DNA of 17,256 nt from SXRF01 sp964624555 (GTDB lineage: Bacteria; Pseudomonadota; Alphaproteobacteria; Rickettsiales; SXRF01). The stretch is taken from the NCBI GenBank assembly GCA_964624555.1, contig CAZUXB010000044.1, forward strand, positions 1-17,256, in the 5' to 3' direction. Below the pieces are notes generated by a model, which saw nothing but the letters and a program-made list of their open reading frames with translations, had not been told where the DNA came from and searched no databases. The translations under genes were made by a program, and so were the position numbers. Shown here one piece after another: positions 7,215 to 14,100 of the stretch (positions within the stretch are counted from its first letter, which is position 1; the number at the start of each line of letters is the position of its first letter).

Positions 7215-8186
7215 ATGCTAATTAAAATCTGTAGCAGTTTTGGACGGTTGTTAGTTATCCTTGCCCTAATGATCCATCCAGCTTTTGCGGATGAGGCGAA
7301 CAAGCCCACTATATTTGTAGAAGAGTATGCTAGCACTGATATCAGGCCGAGCTTTAGCACCATATTAAGTGAAGAGGTAAACTCATTAGCGCAGGAGAAA
7401 AAGCCTTACGGATATATACTTGATATTCTTCAGAAGCAGCTAAATGCCATTCCAGCCAAAAATCAGGCTCAAGCTGATTATCATGTGGTTTTTATTACTA
7501 TAAATAGTTCTTATGAAACTGAGTGGAGAGGCAAGAAATTAGAGCTTCCTAACCTCGATCCGACGCTCCCTAAAAATAAATATGAGAGCGATAGTAACGT
7601 AAAGTCCTATCATTTTAAATCTACATGGATACGTGGAACGTTGTATACAAAAGATAATAAACCGATTGGTGGAATTATTATAATTCCAATATCAGATATT
7701 GCAAAGAAAGATCAATTATATAAAGCGGCTTATGGTAGTTGGGATAAATTTGATGAAATTGATACAACAAAATTAAATGATGTAGCTTTAGCCTATGTGT
7801 ATGCACAGAAAAATAATACACTGCCTGAAAAAAGACTTGAGTATTATAACAATACTCCTGAAGGCAGAGAAGAAAAATTGAAAGGCATATCTTCCTCGAA
7901 AGGACGTGTTGCATTGGTATTGGCTCGTTTCGCGGCTATCTGCCCATCAAAAGATGGACAAATTTATTCTGCTGAGAGAATATGGGGTAAATGTGTAAAA
8001 GATTCACAAGTTTTTTATAATAGCTTGTATATGAATATTGTCTCAAGTTTGTTTAATCAGGTCATTAAAGCAAGTGATAATAAGATATATGATATATCGC
8101 CATCTGCGGAAGTTATAAAGGCTATTAGTATTTCGTCTGAAAATTATAACTGTTTTTCCAAATATATTAAGGAGAATGCAAAATGA
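7215..8186 (+). CDS. Sec-exported hypothetical protein overlapping the RTX gene
   Basis: This 323-residue protein is not recognised. It has a typical signal peptide (hydrophobic core about residues 10-22, predicted cleavage after AFA, residue 25), so it should act in the periplasm or outside. The mature part is soluble and mixed alpha/beta, with a run of isoleucines in GGIIIIPISD and three cysteines in the last 90 residues. It starts 23 bp after the previous gene, and its TGA overlaps the RTX start (ATGA), so its translation is coupled to that of the RTX protein. That tight coupling, the export signal and the small size would suit an immunity, chaperone or accessory protein for the RTX substrate. 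The role is inferred from position alone. Base composition is AT-rich like its neighbours. Confidence 0.8.
   Translation: MLIKICSSFGRLLVILALMIHPAFADEANKPTIFVEEYASTDIRPSFSTILSEEVNSLAQEKKPYGYILDILQKQLNAIPAKNQAQADYHVVFITINSSYETEWRGKKLELPNLDPTLPKNKYESDSNVKSYHFKSTWIRGTLYTKDNKPIGGIIIIPISDIAKKDQLYKAAYGSWDKFDEIDTTKLNDVALAYVYAQKNNTLPEKRLEYYNNTPEGREEKLKGISSSKGRVALVLARFAAICPSKDGQIYSAERIWGKCVKDSQVFYNSLYMNIVSSLFNQVIKASDNKIYDISPSAEVIKAISISSENYNCFSKYIKENAK
8169..8174 (+). promoter_or_regulatory. Ribosome-binding site of the RTX gene
   Basis: AAGGAG lies 8 bases before the ATG at 8183 and inside the end of the upstream gene. It is the clearest Shine-Dalgarno sequence in the window. It fixes the RTX start and supports translational coupling through the ATGA overlap. 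Confidence 0.75.
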
Positions 8187-11100
8187 CAATTCAAACAGTG
8201 TTAGAAAATATAATTTGGACTGGTTATACAGGAGATGAAGGATTTATTGATCAAACTCGAATTATTGTAGCGTTAACACAATTATATAGTGTATCAGAGC
8301 ATGCTAGAGATATATTGGATAAAATAACTCCGTCAAAAAAGCTAACAATACAATTTGAGGCTGACCATTTTGAAGCTGATACAGGGCAATTTAAAATTTA
8401 TATTGATCCGACTATGGAGCAAGATTATTATATAAGTCCAAACGGCAGAGCAGTTGAATGGCCCTTATCTGTTTCCATAGCTCATGAATTGGTGCATGCG
8501 ATAGAAGGATTGAGTGATAATCCACAGATTGCCCCAAACTTTGCTGGGCCTGTAGTGGAAATGACCAATTTAATACATGATGATTTTGAAATTCCGCATC
8601 GTTTAAGTTATAAAGGGGCTGGAGTCGCACCACAGTTAGAGGGAGGGAAAGAATACACCAATGGACTTCAAATTGATACGGCAATTGTACTTAATTTTTC
8701 TGAAAACAATCAGCCAGTTAATAATTATGATGTTACCTCAAATGGACATATTGCAGGTAGTAGAGATTTATTAATAGGTAATAGCGCAAATAATGTAATA
8801 TTTTCTGGAAACGGAAATGATTTTTTATATGGAAATGGAGGGAATGATTCTCTCGAAGGTGGTACAGGCAATGATTTTATTGACGGTGGAGAAGGAAATG
8901 ATACTGCATTTTATGATGGTACAACGGTTGTAAACATAAATGTTCGAGCATCCTCATCAGGTTCCAGCAATCCTGGCACCATTGAAATTGATGGTGGTGC
9001 TGGTAATATTGACCATATCAAGAACATAGAAAAAGTTGAGCTAAATGCTTTAAATAACACCATCACCGTCACGCGCAATCCCAATATTCCATACCCGAGC
9101 AACGTGATGATTGACGGTGGTGATGGGATAGACACGCTGCAATATGCGGGGACGAATGTGGTGACTTCCATAAAAGAAATCACAGCACCGAATGAAGCCG
9201 ACTCTAACGGTTTAAAAATGGAACTAATCGGCAACATAGAGAATATCATCGGCACAGGCGGCGACGATAAGCTCAATATTGGCTTGCTCGCGAACACGAA
9301 AGTGACGAGCATTAATGCTGGGGATGGTGTGGATCATGTGTGGGTGTTTGGCTCGTTGGTAGGCTCTAACCCGACCATAGACCTTGGTGATAAAGATGAT
9401 TTTCTTCATGCTGCACCACGCGGGAGCATTGTATATGGCGGCACGGGTAAGGACACGTTCGAGCTTGGAAGTGATTATCTCATTGGTGATGCTGCTGTGG
9501 AAGATAAAATCACTTACCAAGGCAAGCAGATATATGGTGGTGTGACGTGGAAGGGACAGGAGTCACCGTGGGCTAAAGGATTATACGGAATAAAATACGC
9601 CCTTAGCGATAATGGCAGTGAATTGGTGATTAAAAACCTAAGCGGCAAGGATACGTATTTAGCTGGGTTTTTTGACCAATTAAGCGGGCAGACTGCGGGT
9701 ATTCGCATTGGTGAAATTTCGATGGAGTCCTACCGCCTGAGAGACACACCCAAAAACTGGCAGATATATGAAACCTATGAGGCGATATTTGGGTATTACC
9801 TTAAGATAATGACTGGCACATCGTATTTTGCGGGGGTTGACCCGTTGGTGCTGGATCTGGATGCGGATGGGATAGAACTCTCCGCCCGTTCCTCCGTCTC
9901 ACCGTTTTATGATGTGGATGCGGATGGCTTTGCCGAAAAAACTGGCTGGGTGCGGGGCGATGACGCGATACTCGTGCGTGATTTGAACGCTAACGGCAAG
10001 ATCGATAATGTGGGCGAGATGTTCGGCAATGCCAGCACCACGGGGTTTAGCGCGCTTGCAACACTGGATAGCAACGCGGACGGCAAGATAAGCTCGCTCG
10101 ATAGCGCGTTTTCGACACTTAAGCTATGGCGCGACCTTGACGGCGACGGAGTCACCGACGCGGGCGAACTGCAGACCTTATCAGCGGCAAGCATCGCCTC
10201 TATCAGCCTTGCGAACGCCAGCACCATCCAGAATATTGCGGGGAATATCGTCACCGCCACTGGCACATTCACCCGCGCTAACGGAACCACTGGCGCGGTG
10301 GGCGATGTTGCCCTACGCGCTAACCAGCGCGACACGGATTGGCTGGGGGATAAGACCATCGATTCGGCATCTGCGGCTTTGCCGGAGCTTAAAGGATTTG
10401 GGACACTCACCGACCTTCGCATCGCCATGACCGATAGTGCGGCTCTTAAAAGCGCGGTGACGACTGCTCTTACCCAGCTTGGATCTTTAAGCCTTAGCTC
10501 GATGCGCTCGGCTCTTACGCCGGTGCTTAATGCGTGGATGGCGGCGGTGCCTGTGCCTGCGGGCAACCCCGGAACGGTGGCGCATGTGGATGTGCCGATT
10601 CTCTCGCAAGTGACCAGTAGTGGCGCGGTGGTCAATGATTTTGCCTATAAGGTGACGGATATACAAGGTAGCTATTGGAAGCTCGCGAGTGGTGATGCGG
10701 TGAAGAATGCGCAAGGGGTGGTGATCGCTCGCCCGACCATTACCGAGGTGTTGGCGCAGACATCAACCCAAGGAACATGGACAACATTCAACGGGCAGCA
10801 GATACAATTCCTAGAGCGGTATCTGGGCACAGAACTTCCGATTGGGAATGAGAATAACTTAAGTGGTGCGGCGGTGGTTGATGCAGCGCAAGGGCTGCTT
10901 AATGAAATGTGGCGCACGCTTAACGATGTTGCCGTAAAGCTGGCTATTCAGGGGCCGCTTGCATCGTATTTCCCAGGTATAATCTATAACTCAGTTACTG
11001 ATAAATTTGAGGCAACGACTGCCCAGCAAATAGCCCCAGCCATTCAGGCGATCTTCAGCGCGGCACCTACTAATACATCTGGTGCGCTTGCACATCTGGC

Positions 11101-14100
11101 AACGTGGAAACCTATTATTGATGTGTTTTTGGGTAGCTTTGACCGAGGTGGCAACCTTGAAATCTCCTATGGTTTCCTGATGAAAAATATCGTTGCGGCT
11201 TATGAAAACGTGAGCCTAGCAACATCACTTGTACAAGCAGCCGATGCTTTTGGCATACCAGCAGATTTGATTAAAACGGGCACGGGAACAATAAACGGTA
11301 GCGATGATGCTGACCTGTTCTATCTGGGGACTGGCAACCAGAATGTTCACGGGGGAGTTGGGCCAGATACGTATATTGTTGGCAGGAACTTTGGGAGTGA
11401 TACCATTGATGGAACTAATGATGCGCCAAGTGGTAGCCCTGATACGGTGCGGTTTGCTCATCTGAATTCTAATCAAGTTACTATGGTACGCGATGGTATC
11501 GATTTAATTATTACTGAAGTGGGAACTAGCAATAGCATTCGTATTATTGGACAATTCGCGAGGCAAAATTACTCACTGCCTATCTTTAATCTAATATCGT
11601 ATGCAATACCTAATCATGGCGTAGAAGAAATTATCTTTGCGGGTGGGCAGGTGTGGGACAGGCTGGATATTGCTAAAGCGGTTTCTACCAATACTGCGGG
11701 CAATGACATCATTAATGGTACAGATACCATCGATTTCCTTGATGGTGGCTTAGGAAACGATACGCTGAATGGTGGCATTGAAGGTGATGTGTATATATTT
11801 GGTGCTGGGTATGGGCAGGATGTCGTTTATGATAATATTGGCATCATAACCATTGATTCTCCAGACATCGTACAATTCAAAGCAGGAATCACCTTGGATA
11901 TGGTATCGTTCACCCGTCAAGGGGACTCCAAGGATCTGGTGATAAAAATAAATGGAACGAGCGAGCAACTGACCATTAAAGACCAGTTCTATGCTTTGTA
12001 TCCCGGAATATACAGCACTCAATGGGTTTCTCGTATTGAGGGTTTTGTGTTTGATGATGGCACGAACATATCATGGGATCAGGTCTTTGATATGGTTATT
12101 AGCTCAGCGGAAACCTCTGGAAATGATACCATATACGGATTCTCTCGTACAGATACCTTTATAGGTGGTGCAGGAAATGATTTTTACTCTGGTGGGGAAG
12201 AAGGAGATCTTTACACATTAGGTTTTGGTTACGGTAATGATATCATAAGCGACCAGCGAACCAATCTGTATAGTGGTAATAATGATACATTGCAATTCTT
12301 AGACGGAATAAACCCTGAGGACTTAGTATTGTCACGCACTGGAGGAAATGGCGTTCCTTATGATCTAAAAATAACGATTCCAGATGGTAGCAATGTAACT
12401 ATTAAAGATCAATTCAACCTTCTGCCAGTATTTGGAATGGATACGGGGCGCATTGAATATTTCACGTTTAAAAATGGAACTCAGTGGGATTATAATTATA
12501 TGAAGCAGGTTGTGCTGGAACGCAGCATAACCTCTGGTAACGATACCATATACGGATATTTAGAAACTAATGATACGATCAATGGTGGCGATGGGGATGA
12601 TACGATTAATGGTCTAAGCGGCAACGATGTCATCATCGGTGGAAAAGGCAATGACACGTTGGTTAATAACACTTCATTGTATGAAACAGGCGACACTACC
12701 TATATTCATAATCTCGGAGATGGCGTTGACACGATTATCGAAGGTTATTTTTCAGGTAATGATACACTACAATTAACTGGTGCTGGTCTTACTTCTACCA
12801 ATGTTATTTTTCAGGCAATATTTGATTACAATTCTCCCTTTAATAATAGCGCGATATTGAGTTTTAATGGTTTATCAGACCAAATCATTCTTAAAGATGA
12901 ATTTGGTCCATATGGGGCTGGCGTAGAGTATATACAATTCTCCGATGGAGTGGTTTGGAATAAACAAACTCTGCAACTGCAATATTTATCCAATGCTTCA
13001 ACCAATGGAAACGATTATATTTACGGCTTCGCAGGAAATGATACGATCACTGGTGGTTTGGGTGATGACACCATGGATGGGCTTGGTGGCGACGATATTT
13101 ATATCCATAACCAAGGAGATGGGATTGATACGATTGGGGATCAGATTTTCAGTGGAAATGATACGGTCAAGCTCTTCGGTGCAGCTCTGACCTCAACTAA
13201 TGTGATTATTTCAAGACCTGTTACAGAACTTGATAATATTATTATAGGTTTTAATGGCGTATCTGACAAAGTTATCAATAAAGGTGTATTTGCTAATTTA
13301 GTTGCGGGTGCAGAAAATATTATTTTCTCTAACGGCGTAACATGGGGAATTCAGGATTTTAAAAACAGATATTTATCTGATGTCTCCACTTCAGGCAATG
13401 ATACGATTTATGGCTTCGCAGGAAATGATATTATCACTGGAGGGGTAGGTGATGATTATATGAATGGGTTAGGTGGTAACGATTTGTATTTTTATAATGA
13501 AGGTGATGGCAATGATACAGTTAGTGATTATGAAGGAAATCAAGATACACTTCAATTAAATGGGGCTGGTCTAATTTCTACTAATGCAGTTATCTATCGT
13601 GATGGAGCCTCAAATACTGTTACCTTAGGTTTCAACGGAGTTTCCGGTTCAATAAAATTAGGTGGTCTATTTGAAAGACATGATTCTCAGGTGGATCGTA
13701 TAATATTCTCTAATTCAGTTATATGGGATAGAGATGATATAAGACTTGCATATATTAACAATATTCAGACTTCAGGAAATGATAACATATATGGTTTTAA
13801 TGCGGCGGAAACCATCACTGGTGGCTTAGGTGATGATTACATGGAGGGGTTAGGTGGTAACGATCTGTATATCTATCGTGAAGGTGATGGCAATGATGTA
13901 ATTACTGAAAGTTATAATGGCGATATGGGTTTTGATACCTTGCCATTATTAGGAGCTAATCTAACGTCCGATAAAGCAATTGTTACTCGCCCTGCTGGAG
14001 AATATACCCATGCAATACTAGGGTTTGTTGGTGTATCTGGCACTATTAAATTGAACAATCAATTTGGTGGCAATGGCGTTCCAATAGAGAATATTATTTT

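Noticed and set aside
7215..8186. Lipoprotein assignment for the two small secreted proteins
   Set aside because: Neither signal peptide has a lipobox with cysteine at the cleavage site. The cysteines in the first protein's signal lie in the hydrophobic core, and an ANA cleavage site follows.
8400..8420. Other Asp-Pro pairs in the RTX protein, for example in YIDPTME near the start and LDPNPV near 14478
   Set aside because: They lack the FrpC-type sequence that follows Asp553-Pro554, so no self-cleavage is expected.
9907..10714. Long minus-strand open frames across the GC-rich part of the RTX gene
   Set aside because: They are antisense to a well-supported coding region, with unnatural composition rich in Ser, Pro and Arg, and no ribosome-binding sites.
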